Source of the DNA: Macrocybe gigantea
Lineage: Eukaryota; Basidiomycota; Agaricomycetes; Agaricales; Callistosporiaceae
Length of the DNA stretch: 64,000 nucleotides
Assembly: GCA_011319805.1 (NCBI GenBank)
Contig: SJRY01000316.1
Span: forward strand, 1-64,000
Direction of reading: 5' to 3'
A program made the translations under genes and the position numbers. The stretch's first letter is position 1. Each line of letters begins with the position of its first letter. Under the pieces are notes generated by a model. The model was not told where the DNA came from. It did no database searches and was given only the letters and a program-made list of their open reading frames with translations. Shown in pieces: positions 33,263 to 44,792 of this stretch.

Positions 33263-36082
33263 AGGTACACCCCAGTGAATCTCGAGTTGATCACATGATA
33301 CAAAGTGACAAAAGCGTTACGAAAACCAGTATAAAATTAATGTAGCTTTACAACTGGGAGAAATCACAAAATGGCAACCTAGGAATTGTTGGTATTGACA
33401 TTTGGAATGAATCTGTGGTTTTCGATTCCTTTTGCAAGGCGAGCTCAAAGCCACATTAATTTTTTAGTAGTTTTAGCCGGTATTCCAAAAATGGATTACA
33501 TGACTGCCCTCCTCATCCAGTCCACATCCTAACGCGTCATGCCCCATTTTCACAACATGTAAACCCTCTCGGCATACTTTTAAATGGCTCGGAAGCGGAA
33601 ATACAATGTTAAAAACCTCGGAGACAGGGCAAAAAAGCGTCAGAGAGTCAATGAGAACGTCAATGTGAGTTTTATACCATGCTTGTCTTGCCCTTCGTTA
33701 AACAACCATTCAGCCATTCGCAGGTGCTTCGCATGTCAATCAAAAGCAGGCCTTACCAGGCAATCCCCTTGGGGAAAGAACGATAATGCGCGAACAGATC
33801 AATCAAGCATGCCCCCTTGATGCGCCAGGTGCAGTGACAACCGTGGAACCAACTGCCAATCGAGCTGCTACAGCGGGAATGAATTGCCATCTTGAAAATA
33901 TGGTTGAGGGACCTGATGCCGATGGTGGCTGGGAGGAGGAAGATGATGATGAAGATGTCGGTGGTGCAAGGCCGCGCTTTTACTTGTCAGATGATGAGGA
34001 AAGTGACTCAGAGACTGCAGAATCCAGAGTGGACACACCTTCTACAATGCCCGAGCAACCAAAAAAAGGCCATTTCATTTTTCCACCAACTATTGAGGAG
34101 GTCGAGGCCGTGATTCTAGATTTGGAACGCATCCTCAAGCCAAAGCGTGCCTGTGGGTATGGATACAAAGATCCAGGCATTGATTGACTCACCTGCGAGC
34201 GCATCCGTGCCATGCAACTCTTTGCGCGCCGCTTCGTTGACCTGCAGCGTGCAGATCCAACTGGTCGCAAGTGGACCGAAGCATCACAATCAACTGCAAA
34301 ACTCCTCGGAAAGGGACCGTACTTCGCATCTCTGCTTCGAGAATGGATGCATGCTTTGAATGCGGATCAAGATTTCTGCCCAGAGCATGAAAGAAGGGGA
34401 AAGGAAGGCCAATCAGCTATCGATGATGAAGATTTTGCCCAGGAGGTGCACTTACACTTGCAAAGTATCGGGAAATATGTCCGTGCTGAGGATCTGGTTG
34501 CATATATTGCCCAGCCTGATGTTCTTGCACGGCTCAATCGCAAGAAGTCAATTTCCTTGACAACGGCGTGTCGATGGATCGAGAAAATGGGTTACCGATG
34601 GAGGCGCAATCCTCAGGGTCAATATGTGGATGGGCATGAGCGTGAAGACATTGTGACATACCGAAACAACATCTTCCTACCGGCGATCGAGGAGTTCGAG
34701 GAAAGAACCTGCAAGTGGCCATCCAAAGATGGAGGTGAAGAAGTCCCCCCACCTCACATCCGCCGCGTTGTCATCTGGTTCCACGATGAGTCAACGTTCT
34801 ATGCTCACGATCGACGGGAGATATGCTGGGTCCATGAATCAGCAAATGCAATACCGTATGCCAAGGGCGAGGGTCACTCACTTATGGTCGCTGATTTCGT
34901 TTCGGCTGACTATGGTTGGTTGTCGTCACCCGATGGGAACGAAACCGCACGCGTTTATTTTCGAGCAGGGAAAGGGCGTGACAGATATTTTGACAGTGAG
35001 CAGATTCGAGTGCAGGTGGTACGAGCAATGGAGATCCTGAGCAAGTATTACCCGGATGAGGATCATGTTTTGGTCTTTGACAATGCGACAACTCACCGTA
35101 AATGACCGGGCGATGCACTTTCTGCAATGAAAATGCCAAAAGGGCCATCCAAAAGCTTTCATGTCAAGGTCAACCAGATTGATGATATGACAGGAAAACC
35201 TGTCTATGGTCCTGATGGCAAAGTCCTGAAGAAAAAGATATGCATGCAGAACGGAAGTTTCGATGGTCAAGAGCAAGAATTTTACTTCCCTGATGGACAC
35301 GAGAGGGCGGGCCAATTCAAGGGTATGGCACAAATCTTGGAGGAGCGTGGGTTCACGGATGCCCATAAGAAACGTGCACAATGTGGGAAGAAGTTCGGGG
35401 ACTGTCCACGGGATGCAACCGATTGCTGTTGCTGTCAAATGCTCTTCAATCAACCAGATTTCGTGGCCGTTGAATCCATCCTAGAATCAGAAGTGCGGGC
35501 TCGGGGTTTCCGATTGCTGTTGCTGCCGAAGTTTCACTGTGAACTCAATTTCATTGAGCAGTGTTGGGGCTGTGCAAAAAGAGAATATCAGCTGTACCCA
35601 CCATCATCAAAAGAGGAGGATCTGTTCTGGAATGTCAAGATGGCGTTGGCATCGATATCGTTGATAACGATGCAGCGGTGAGATCCTGTTTTCCCACACA
35701 TTCAACAGTGCAAGTTCTTGACTCATGATTGGGAATAGCTTTGCCAATCGCTCTCTACGGTTCATGGATGCATACAGGAAGGGATTAAAGGGCGACCAGG
35801 CTGTCTGGGCTGCGAAGAAATACCGCGGTCATCGTCGTCTTCCAGATGACATTCTTACTCAATTTGATTAGCTTAGAACATAATACTAATTGACCTCTAG
35901 ACACTACAATATACACATATGTAGATATCCTTTACTCTACGAAGCCCTTGTAATTATCGTACATATCGTAGCAATTGGAGTCGCTTTGTACGCCCTTAGC
36001 AATGGCTTAGCAGGTCATGTGGTCATGCGGTCACAGTCGTCACATATCATGTGATCAACTTGAGATTCACTGGGGTGTACCT
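33263..36082 (+). mobile_element. Tc1/mariner-like (IS630-type) DNA transposon with TA target duplication
   Basis: It is 2,820 bp, with TIRs beginning AGGTACACCCCAGTGAATCT on the left and the same 20 nt on the reverse complement of the right end; similarity extends to about 45 bp with one early mismatch. The TA duplication lies at 33261-33262 and 36083-36084. Deleting the element and one TA rejoins the E pol frame as LVQD-YLTTLRR, which confirms both ends. It encodes one transposase on the plus strand. Confidence 0.95.
33584..35871 (+). pseudogene. IS630/Tc1-type DDE transposase, two TGA stops
   Basis: The start is MARKRKYNVKNLGD at 33584. Introns are inferred at about 33665-33749 (GTGAGT to AG, phase 0) and 35678-35738 (GTGAGA to AG, phase 2). 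After an acidic linker comes FPPTIEEVEAVILDLERIL, a helical DNA-binding part (EVHLHLQSIGKYVRAEDLV, RKKSISLTTACRWIEKMGY), and the catalytic domain: VIWFHDESTFYAHDRR, VLVFDNATTHRK, and HCELNFIEQCWGCAKREY, which supply D, D and E. The C-terminus is AYRKGLKGDQAVWAAKKYRGHRRL. The predicted protein is about 700 residues. The only disabling changes seen are TGA at 34185-34187 and TGA at 35103-35105, each in place of CGA, so the copy died recently or is only silenced and decaying. Confidence 0.88.
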
Positions 36083-37277
36083 TATTTGACCACCTTGCGT
36101 CGTCCACCCAGTCTCACAGATTCTGCTTTCGAGGCCTTTGTTCGGTATTGCTTCCACTTCTTCATTGCCGCTGACAAGTTATGGCGAAAGGACAATCAAG
36201 GTAGTCACAAACTCGTGATCCCTCGAAATCGGTGTATGAACATCATCACCCAAGCCCATGATGACCTCGGTCACAAGGGCATCTACCCAACACGTACCTT
36301 GGTTTGTGAGCACTTTTGGTGGCCTCACATACTGGCCGATATCTCTTGGTTTTGCAGGACTTGTCACATCTGTCAGCAACGACAGTCCCGACAGGTTCTC
36401 ATCCTGCCAGTCATGGCCGTACCCATGCCCCTTTTCGGAAAATTCTATGCCGATACCATGAAGATGCCAAAGTCCAATGGCTATCAGTACATCATGCAAG
36501 GTCGTTGCTCCCTCATGCATTATCCTGAATTTCGAGCCCTCCGGAAAGAAAACGGTCCTGCAATCAGTGAATGGCTGTTCCAGGATGTATTATGTCAATG
36601 GGGTGGTGTTCATGAAATTGTCACGGATAATGGTGGTCCCTTCGTGGCAGGTCTTGACTACCTCGGGAAACGCTATGGCATCTACCACATCTGAATCTCG
36701 ACATACAATTCCCATGCCAATGGGATAGCTGAGCGGCTGCATTATGATGTTCGTCAATCACTGATAAAGGCAGCAGACGGTGTCGAAAGCAAGTGGTCAC
36801 AATATGTCTATTCAGTCTTCTATGCTGAAAGAGTCACCGCCCACTGTCGAATGGGTTGTTCACCTTATTTCGTGGTAACTGGAACCCATCCCATTCTCCT
36901 GTTCGATATCATGGAAGCAACCTACCTGCAGCCTCCTCCCGAATCCTTACTATCATCCACAGATCTTATCACTCGTCGAGCTGTTGCCTTACAAAAACGG
37001 ACTGAACAGCTCCAAGCCCTTCATGCCGATGTATACGATACCTGTAGAAAGGCTGCTGAATGTTTTGAAAAGAAGCACTATCACACCATTCACGATTTCA
37101 ATTTCAAATGTGGTGCCCTAGTCCTCATCTGAAATACTCATGTGGAGAAGAGTCTCGATTGCAAAATGTGACTTCGGTATCTCGGACCACTTATCATTGT
37201 CTCCTGGAATTTTGGAGGTGCTTACATCATTGCCGAACTCAATGGCACAGTCCTGGATCGTCCCGTAGCAGCATTTT

Positions 37278-37596
37278 TGTTAGGCTAGACGAATCTCAGA
37301 AGGACTCGGGCAGACTAAGTGCGAGAGTGGTCTTGAGATGATGGCAAAAGGAATATTAAGCCTAGCGTTACTGGTACATCTGGGAGTCTTTATATACGTT
37401 ACAGTACTCGAGCACGGACCATGGGCTGCGCAATGCTGTGGACTGCGGATGAGTAAGACTGGAAGGAGATGACTCAGGATGACTAGGGAAGTGGGATGAC
37501 TCGATGGCTGCACGCTGCGCAGCATGACAGGGGAGATAAGGGATGTGGGAAGATAAGATAAGAAAATGAATGGTCCTTTGGGCGACGTCTGTAACA
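37278..37596 (-). repeat. Solo LTR of family B in the integrase tail of E
   Basis: It is 319 bp, TGTTAGGCTAGA to TCTGTAACA, flanked by ATTTT at 37273-37277 and 37597-37601. The pol frame continues across it once one ATTTT is removed. Confidence 0.95.
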
Positions 37597-37963
37597 ATTT
37601 TGAGTCATCCCGTACTTCGCTCGCCGCAAAATCACCATTCCCAAAACACTTCTTGATATCGACGCTGCCCGACTTCATGAAATGCAAGTCTGAAACGATC
37701 AAGGCAACAAAATCCCAGATGATTTTGACGTACCTACCAACAGTGATCCCAAAGTTGATTCCAACGTTGAAATACTTTTGGCACCACATTAGCTTAGCTC
37801 ACTCTCATTAAGTCCAACTCTTTTCGCATTCATTGACTATCCATTTTCTTTGTTATTTGACACTCTCACTTACCATTATCTATTTTCACGATCCCTTTCA
37901 AGTCCAGTTTCACGTCCATCAGAAACAAGGAAATACCGGATTCGAAAACAATTATTACAAATT

Positions 37964-39981
37964 TTATAGTTCGGATGGGATTCCGCCGAACTCATCTTTC
38001 TCTTCATCCGTCTTGCCCTCACTCTCATCTGATGACTCATTTTCTTTCTGGTCATCGCCTTCTTCACTGCTCTCCTCCGACGTCCCTTCTCCAGACTCCG
38101 ATCCCAACGACGCTCCCGAGCTTTCTGACGAATCGACCCCAGTACCAATCGATGGCGGTATCGAAACCGCGAGCTCCCGAACCATTGGCATCTCGACCGA
38201 TGTCCCTATGCCTCTCAAAACCATCGACTCCCGACACTGTGCAAGTAGCCAGTGGACTTCGGTTTCGACCACCCTCGGAACATTCTGTGCCATGAATTGA
38301 TGGACTTGAGTTAAGAGCCGACGCTGTTGTAACTCTGTTGCCCGACGAACGTGTTGAAGGACGTTGCTGCCAAGCTCCAGGTATTCCTCCCAACGATTGG
38401 CACATTCGCGCATAGTATGAGCAGCCGTTTCAAGAGTATCCGCGAGATCGTACATGTGTCAGGAATCCTCATTCATACTCCGGAAGGAGTTCCCTAGAAA
38501 TTTGAAGGCCTTGATATTGTATGGGAGTATGAAATTATAAATGTCCTTGTAATCCCGATTATCGAACCGGAGGGCGTCTCGCAACTGAATGTCACTATCC
38601 CGAACACGATCAGCAGCAAGGCACGTCGCGGTCTTGGCAATGTCTTCGAAGCCATCGGGCACGTTTGGGGCTTCGACAGCCTCCCTCCAGAAATCCCGAT
38701 CTTCGAAATCGTCCACGGCAGGCAGTGTTCCCGTCTTGAACCATTGACGTGGCCCGGGAAGTCCTGCTCACAAAGATAATGAGCAATTCAAAAAAAAAAA
38801 AATAAAAAAAAATAAATAGACTTACAATTGTGAAAGCCCGGACCGTAGCACGAGTCCATTGGTGGCACCAGCATCGGAGGAGGTGTGGGTGCAATAGTTG
38901 GTTCCAGACGATACGGGATGTCCTCCGAAGGTGCATGCATTTCAATGTCCTCGAGATGCGATGGCGGCTCCTGCGAAGTCTCTGAAATCGATTCCTCGGC
39001 CTCGGTATCATAAGCTCACATCTTGCCCTTTCCCTTTGGATCGCGATGCAGCCTTGGCTCGGCATCCTTGTCCCTAGGCTTTGAATGGACGGTCTTTCGA
39101 GACCATGACCTTGTTCGCATGACCCCGTCACCAGAGTCAGTTTTAATCCATGAAGTAGTTTTAGCTGATTTCGCAGCACGTGGCCTTTTGAACGAGCAGC
39201 TGAGCTGTTTTTCGATGCAGTGTCGACAAGGGCCTGGCTCGGAATCGATCTTCTCGCAGACTTCGAGGTCGGCCTTCTTACACCGTTCGCACTAAACTGC
39301 GGTAGGACTCAGAAACAGTCCGGCAGCAAGGAGACACAATCACTCACCCGCTCCTCACCCGTAACCTCCTCAAAATCGAGTTTCAGGCAGTGCTCCCGAT
39401 ATCGCTGCTGCGCGAGCTTGTTCTTCTCCTGGCAAGCCGCTTTCTTTTCATCCTCGTCGGCATGCCATCATTTTGCTCCTGAATCTGCACCACCAGCTGC
39501 AGAATCCGACGCCCCACGCTTTTGAGAAGATCCCACAGTTGGGACACGTGTAGTTGGCATCGCGTTCGGCAGCACCAGGGGACCATCCGTGAGCACCATT
39601 CTGCCAAGTGACTTCGAAATCAGCAATCCAGTGTAGTGGAGACGAAATAGCCTGACTCACCAGATCCCAGACTTTCATACAGGCCCCCAACCTCATCCCG
39701 ACGATCCTCGTCCAGGCGGCCGACCCACTCGTTGTATCGCGAAACCCAATCCTGAAAGATGTCTTCAGGAACGTCTTGACCCTCCTTTGCCCACTCATCC
39801 TAATGTCAATACGGATAAAGATATCGCCTCACTCACTCCCCATTGGACTTACAAAACATTTCGAGACTGCAGCACTAAAGGCCTTGATGGCCTCAATGCT
39901 CGCCTTCAGTCCGGGGACGGCCTCAAAGAGCCCTTCAAGCTCAGCAATAGAAGTTTCGGTCTTGATGATTTCGGCAGACAT
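37964..39981 (-). pseudogene. Spliced antisense accessory gene of element E (cysteine-rich protein with acidic tail)
   Basis: The gene runs opposite to gag-pol, between the end of pol (37792) and the polypurine tract (40231). It starts at ATG 39981 (MSAEIIKTETSIAELEGLFEA). Introns are inferred at 39800-39852 (GTAAGT/TTAG), about 39601-39660 (GTGAGT/CAG, frame not settled), 39292-39347 (GTGAGT/TTTAG) and 38764-38825 (GTAAGT/CAG). Exons encode DEWAKEGQDVPEDIFQDWVS, a basic stretch, then CERCKKADLEVC and PGPCRHCIEKQLSC, a zinc-cluster-like cysteine block near 39180-39290. A proline-rich linker, a helical part (TLETAAHTMRECANRWEEYL) and a very acidic serine-rich C-terminus follow. TGA codons at about 39450, 39018 and 38460 stand where CGA is expected. 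Function unknown; a nucleic-acid-binding or transcription role is only a guess. Confidence 0.65.
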
Positions 39982-40230
39982 GTTGTGCACAAGACGGGTT
40001 CAAGAAGCGGTATGCGATTTGGTGAGAGCTGAGATTTTGACGAGTCGACAAGAAAGTTGTTCATACCCATCCCACCCTCCCTTTTATACAGGCGAAATCT
40101 GCAAATGACAGGAACGCCCGAAATGCCTCACGACTTCGTCATGGCAGATCAACTCACGAAACTCATGTTACCCAAATAACGACCAAGGTCGCCATTCAAT
40201 GGGAATGCCAACTGAGGACAGTCGACTGCT

Positions 40231-40246
40231 AAGTGGGGAGGACAGA
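40231..40246 (+). promoter_or_regulatory. Polypurine tract of element E
   Basis: AAGTGGGGAGGACAGA directly precedes the TG of the 3' LTR, as expected for the plus-strand primer. Confidence 0.8.
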
Positions 40247-41376
40247 TGATGAGCGCTCCGTGCTGCTGACCGCCGATAAGTCCTAATTTGGCAATCCCGC
40301 CCCCACATTCAAAATCATACCACTACTCAGCCCCCTCAGCATGATACCGCAGTCCAGCTGCTGACTTCTCGTTCGAGTACTCGGGATGTCGACAACTCTG
40401 TGAGGCTTCTATTCCAGGTCCCGGACACTTCACCAAACGCATTGCACCCATACATTCCGGACATTCTGCGCTTCCTATACCACCCAATCTGGTCAGGCAG
40501 TCTTATTCCTATATGCCTCCCCCGATTCCCAGATCCCGATATGGCAAGACTACTACTATTTTCAATATCGCACCACCTCATGCCTTCCCACATTCCCGAC
40601 ACTGCCTCATGGCAGTACATTCGAAACAAGAGATTTCAAGCGTGCTACCGTTTCATCCACTCTCATTTCGAAATTCATGACTCATATTTCACTGATACAT
40701 TCTACGTTCCTTAGATTATTTTCATGTTCCATTCTACGATGCGTGGCACTGGTTTCGGGATGTTCTTTTACCTACTGTTTCACCTTTTATGTTCAGATTT
40801 CGAATGGACTTACATCTCCCCGACATTTCAGCCACTAAACAACCCTTTCGAAATCATACGATACGTTCTCTCATTCGGTTTCAACTTCACCGGTTATTCC
40901 GATACTCAAAATCTTCTCATCTATAAAAACCCATGTACTTGGCATTTGTAACAATATAGAAAAAAGTTACCGTCTCAGTCCTTCAGCAGTCTTGCAGTCT
41001 ACGACTCGTGTGGAGTCCTTGTGTTATCCGATCTCAAAGTGTCACACTCGCATGGAGCCACAGTACTCAGTCTCGAAATCAGTATCCCTGGCTTCGCGTG
41101 GAAGTCACTATCATCGAAACCCTTCCGAAACCCTCACCAAAGCCCTCGATATCGTGTGGGAATTCAGCTAAGTCTAACCGCCTTGTGTCGAAAACCCCGA
41201 AATCCGCTCGAAACCATCCATAATCACTCCGTTCCATTCCCCCCCCTTCACTCTACAGTCCCTCGGGTTACTCTGTGACTTGAACAGCTCGTAGTTTATA
41301 CAGCCTTGGATAGGGACTGATACTTCCTTCATTCCACCTTGTTGGTTTGTAGGTTAGTGCTTCCCGATAGTTATCA
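40247..41376 (+). repeat. 3' LTR of element E
   Basis: It is 1,130 bp, TGATGAGCGCTC to GATAGTTATCA, matching the solo LTR at 8811-9939 over its entire length in the opposite orientation. A TATAAAAA box lies at about 40922-40929. The right flank is GTGTG; the left partner is lost with the 5' LTR. Confidence 0.92.
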
Positions 41377-42746
41377 GTGTGCAGTTTCGCATTGTATGCA
41401 CATCGCATCACTCCCTATCCAAACAAGCTCGCTTATGCACCTTGCTCCCACCTCATGTCCTCCATGTGTCTGCCTCGTGTATTATAATATATAGCTAGGT
41501 AGCACCCTAGCACCCTAGAGGAGATCCTTAGAGTGTTCTCTTAGGTTTCTCCTCTAGGTTCACCAGAGCCTCTCGCATGTATTGCACATCGCATCCAGCT
41601 TGTCCTCAGCAGTTGCCCTAACAGAGTGCATATATTTAGGGATAATGTTGTACAGCTAAAGTGGGATTGGGCCAATCATTCAGCAGTCTGTAAATAGCAA
41701 CAATAGTTAAAAATACAAGGCCATCAGTATCAATGAACTTCATTATGGAGATACTGCCTTGCTGTACTATTGACAAACGTCTGCATGTAGCATAATATAA
41801 TAATCAATAGGCATCACAAGTGTAACAAAGTGATTGGATGTGTGATCGCACATGTGACAGTGCATGATTTGGTGATGCAAATGGGGAGTATCCACCAAGC
41901 AGAGCTAATCATCTGCTTGTATGTGCCTTCTGTATGGCAACTTCGTGCATATCACATATCGGCCATGCCGCTACCTTCAACAACTGTGCAGGCAAGCAAT
42001 TTGTTAGCCCAGAATTTTTCTAGCATAGTATCCATTACACAATGTTCATCATATTGTATATATCGAAATGCTTGTGTATACATTGGGGTTCTGCTCTTCC
42101 ATTAAGCATGTGACATATGTACCTCATATTCAAGTGGCCTTTACTTCATTGTCTCAATTGTCATGTATTTCTAATCAGAAGATGTGCCGAAGATTCAGTT
42201 TCTGATATGCATCTGCTGACATGCTGTTCAAAATGCATGCTCATGATAAGGGGCTGGCTACATGTCATGTGTGCTATGGAAAAGCATTGAGCATTGAGTC
42301 GCTGCTAAACTGGCTTCAGATACATCTGTGCTTCCTGTGTTTGATGCAGACCACATCAGATGTGGGAGCAGCACTGCTTGAACAAAAGTTGCGATGCACT
42401 CTGCCATTTCATTTTTGGTCAATCTGGCTTTAGAGGAATCATGCAGGTAGGATCAGTCTTCACACTATCATAGATAGGTGCAGCACAAGGTTAGATTTCA
42501 ATAGTCCACATCTCTGTCAAGCACTAACAATGCTCCTGTGTTTCATTTTCCATATTATTTCTCTTGCACAATTGAATGGACTCAACCTCATCCACATTCT
42601 GCTGCCATTGTTTGCTGGTTTCAGTTGCCCAAATATGGTATATGGCCTTTCAAGAGAAAGATGGGGTAGGATGAGTTTTTAATATCTCAGTCCAGAGCTA
42701 GAAATGAGACATTAAAAAAGAAATCTTATATTTATTTTCATCATAC
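41377..42746. other. Sequence without recognisable genes
   Basis: Reading frames here are short and unlike known proteins. A locally palindromic patch near 41500-41570 (CACCCTAGCACCCTAGAGGA, later CTCCTCTAGG) is the only structure seen. The words CGCATCACTCC, CGCATCCAGC and GTATTGCACATCGCATC recur within 41390-41600. Confidence 0.4.
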
Positions 42747-43560
42747 CTAAGATGGGGTTTGACTGGCACTCTTGCTCCAAACATAATCCTGAATTTCATC
42801 TGGCACATCAATACACCAATATGGTATGTGGTCTTTGTGGTGCTTGAGTGTGACAATAACAATGTTTTCAGCAAGTGTTAGGGCATTGAATTTGATAAAG
42901 ATCCAGCCTTTGCAATCAAAGGAGGCCATTGATCCCTTGTCTTGGTGTTTAACCCCTTCAACAGTGCTTTTCTTCAAGGCCTATTGATGTTTATTTTGCT
43001 GAGCACAGTGATACATGAAGCAGATGCTAGAGTTGTGTTTGGCCTCATATTTGCTGTGGTAACTAAGTCCTACAGTTTCAGTTATCAAAGAGGGGCAGAT
43101 GTATCCATGTTACTTACACAAACCAATAATTTAACCATTTCTAGATCAAATCTACAAGTTTGTCAGCTTTCTCCCAGAGATGAGCTGAGCTGTCTAAACT
43201 AGACACATCGACACATGCAGTCATTGTCTTCAAATCAATGATATCAGAAATTGAGTTCAGAAATGTGTTGAGACTCAAATTTGACAATCCGCTGCTATCT
43301 TCATCTTGGTCTTCATCATGACCACCTTCCTGCCATCTCCTGGGGTCCTCCTCTGTTTTGGCTTGCAGATTGACATTTTCTTTGTTAGTGTTGCCTCACT
43401 TGGCCACATAGGTATCTGATCAGTGCTTCGAACACTTGTGACACGTCTTCAAGAACTCCCCTGAGCCACATGGCTTGAAATTCACAGAATCAAGGCGTTT
43501 CTCCTTTTGACAATGTGCACAATGCTGCGTCTGGTCTGATGTATCCATTTTTGGCCATGT
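42747..43560 (-). pseudogene. Decayed transposon-type protein with CxxC motif (possibly N-terminus of a MULE-like transposase)
   Basis: On the minus strand from about 43560 the reading is MDTSDQTQHCAHCQKEKRL, followed by FLKTCHKCSKH, a CxxC...CxxC zinc-binding pattern. After an asparagine, lysine and aspartate-rich linker comes a patch ending at 42747 with FDCKGWIFIKFNALT and KHHKDHIPYWCIDVP. This FDC-GW...HH-DH-PYW pattern recalls the pre-catalytic region of MULE-like transposases of basidiomycetes, from memory only. Several stops and at least one frame change separate the parts. No catalytic domain and no TIR were found. Confidence 0.45.
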
Positions 43561-44036
43561 TCTTCTGATCTAGGATATTTGGCACGTGATGCAATGAAAA
43601 TTGTTCTACTCTACATGCATTATTTGTCTCCCCATGTTACAATTTTGCTATGTTATCCATCACCCTCATTTACTTCCATCTGGCTCATCTTTTCATCCAA
43701 GTTCCAACTGATGAGTGGTGCAGTGCAACCGCTTGCCAATTGAAATTCTGATGCATGCATGGCGAGTTGCCCAGAGTTTGCGCAGCATCATACAGGCATT
43801 TTTGTAAAATGTTGGAGTGACCGAAATAACTCTACATGTACTGTAGAAGAAAATGTTTGGTATGGATTTTTGTTATTGGTGTTCAATCTCCCAAAACTGT
43901 ATTCCAAAGACCTTTATCCTCTGATATCTCGAGTTTGAGGACCAAGAGAGAAAATCCATTCTGAAGGATTTGAAGGTATTGGGCTAATACTTCATAATCA
44001 AACTCAGTTTCATTTTCTGTATGCTTGTGCATGAGT
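43561..44036. other. No feature recognised
   Basis: Unstructured sequence between the decayed transposon protein and the 3' LTR of B2. I see no ORF or repeat of note. It ends in TGAGT directly before the LTR. Confidence 0.4.
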
Positions 44037-44356
44037 TGTTAGGCTAGACAAATCTCAGAAGGACTTGGGCAGACTAAGTGCGAGAGTGGTCTTGAGATGA
44101 TGGCAAAAGGAATATTAAACCTAGCGCTACTGGTACATCTGGGAGTCCTTATATACATTACAGTACTCGAGCACGGACCATGGGCTGCACAATGCTGTGG
44201 GCTGTGGATGAGTAAGACTGGAAGGAAATGACTCAGAATGACTAGGGAAGTGGGATGACTCGATGGCTGCATGCTGCGCAGCATGACGGGGGAGATAAGG
44301 GGTGTGGGAAAGATAAGATAGGAAAATGAATGGTCCTTTGGGCGATGTCTGTAACA
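44037..44356 (-). repeat. 3' LTR of B2
   Basis: This is a 320-bp family B LTR. The adjoining sense sequence, AAT then CTACAGAGAGGGTGA, is a slightly mutated polypurine tract. Confidence 0.95.
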
Positions 44357-44393
44357 TCACCCTCTCTGTAGATTCGCGTCCTCACGAAAAACC

Positions 44394-44792
44394 TTAGTCC
44401 AGCTGTCCCCACCCAGTATTGGTCTCCCAGGCAGTCGCAGCACGCGGGGCCCATGTATGAATGAGCTCTTCATTATAGGCACGGATGTGATGGAGTGTGG
44501 TGGCAAGGAGTTTAAGTCACCGGTTTTCTGTGCAAAGCATTTCCATCACCTCGCGAAGCGCGATACATTCAGCTGCAGTGGGGCCGGTCCCATCAGGGGT
44601 TCGCCCGGTCCAGAGGTGCATGCAGACGGTCATAACATAGCACATATACATGCCAAGTGTAATGGTGAGGGGGTCCATGTAGTCACTAGCATTGAGAATC
44701 CTTGCCAGATTCTCGAGGTCACTTGGGCGGTTGGGGGTAGGTGCGCAGCTGCCCTCGCTGCTGTCAATGCTGATGGGGGCATTGGTGGTTAT
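44394..44792 (-). pseudogene. Third ORF of family B, B2 copy (start codon lost)
   Basis: The frame matches 26898-27296 from TTNAPISIDSSEGS to TGWGQLD, with TAA at 44394-44396. The ATG has become ATA (bases 44790-44792) through the same G-to-A change that turns the overlapping pol stop from TGA into TAA. One internal stop follows MLCTENR. Confidence 0.7.

Larger units (their letters stand above)
30547..37792 (+). pseudogene. Pol of element E (RT, RNase H, integrase) with three insertions
   Basis: RT lies at 31149-32405: SRWFTVIKKDGKSLHIVHSLEPLN, FQTPFGAMRLVTLLMGWTN, and the catalytic IPYIDDVPVKG near 32060. RNase H follows (ILAVDTSYITVGYFLCQ near 32570; VHVPGSSHSPDGLSR near 32910). Integrase resumes after the transposon at 36085: DDLGHKGIYPTRT and CRTCHICQQ form the HHCC part; FYADTMK, IVTDNGGPF and IAERLH carry D, D and E. 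The frame ends at TAG 37790-37792. In-frame stops are TGA in place of CGA at about 32403, 32534, 32935, 36692 and 37130. The solo LTR at 30681-30999, the TA element at 33263-36082 and the solo LTR at 37278-37596 can each be removed with one TSD without shifting the frame. Confidence 0.88.
28157..41376 (+). mobile_element. Element E: large Ty3/Gypsy-type retrotransposon lacking its 5' LTR
   Basis: Order: Gag, protease, RT, RNase H, internal polypurine copy, integrase, an antisense spliced gene, polypurine tract, 1,130-bp 3' LTR. Insertions inside it are family B solo LTRs at 30681-30999 and 37278-37596 and a Tc1/mariner-like element at 33263-36082. Without the insertions the remaining body is about 9.8 kb. 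The 5' LTR, leader and gag start were lost at the junction with the truncated family B LTR. Pol has no chromodomain that I can find. Confidence 0.9.

Noticed and set aside
37793..40230. A sense-strand env-like gene between pol and the 3' LTR of E
   Set aside because: No open sense frame of length or with signal peptide or membrane segment was found; the coding signal and splice sites are on the minus strand.
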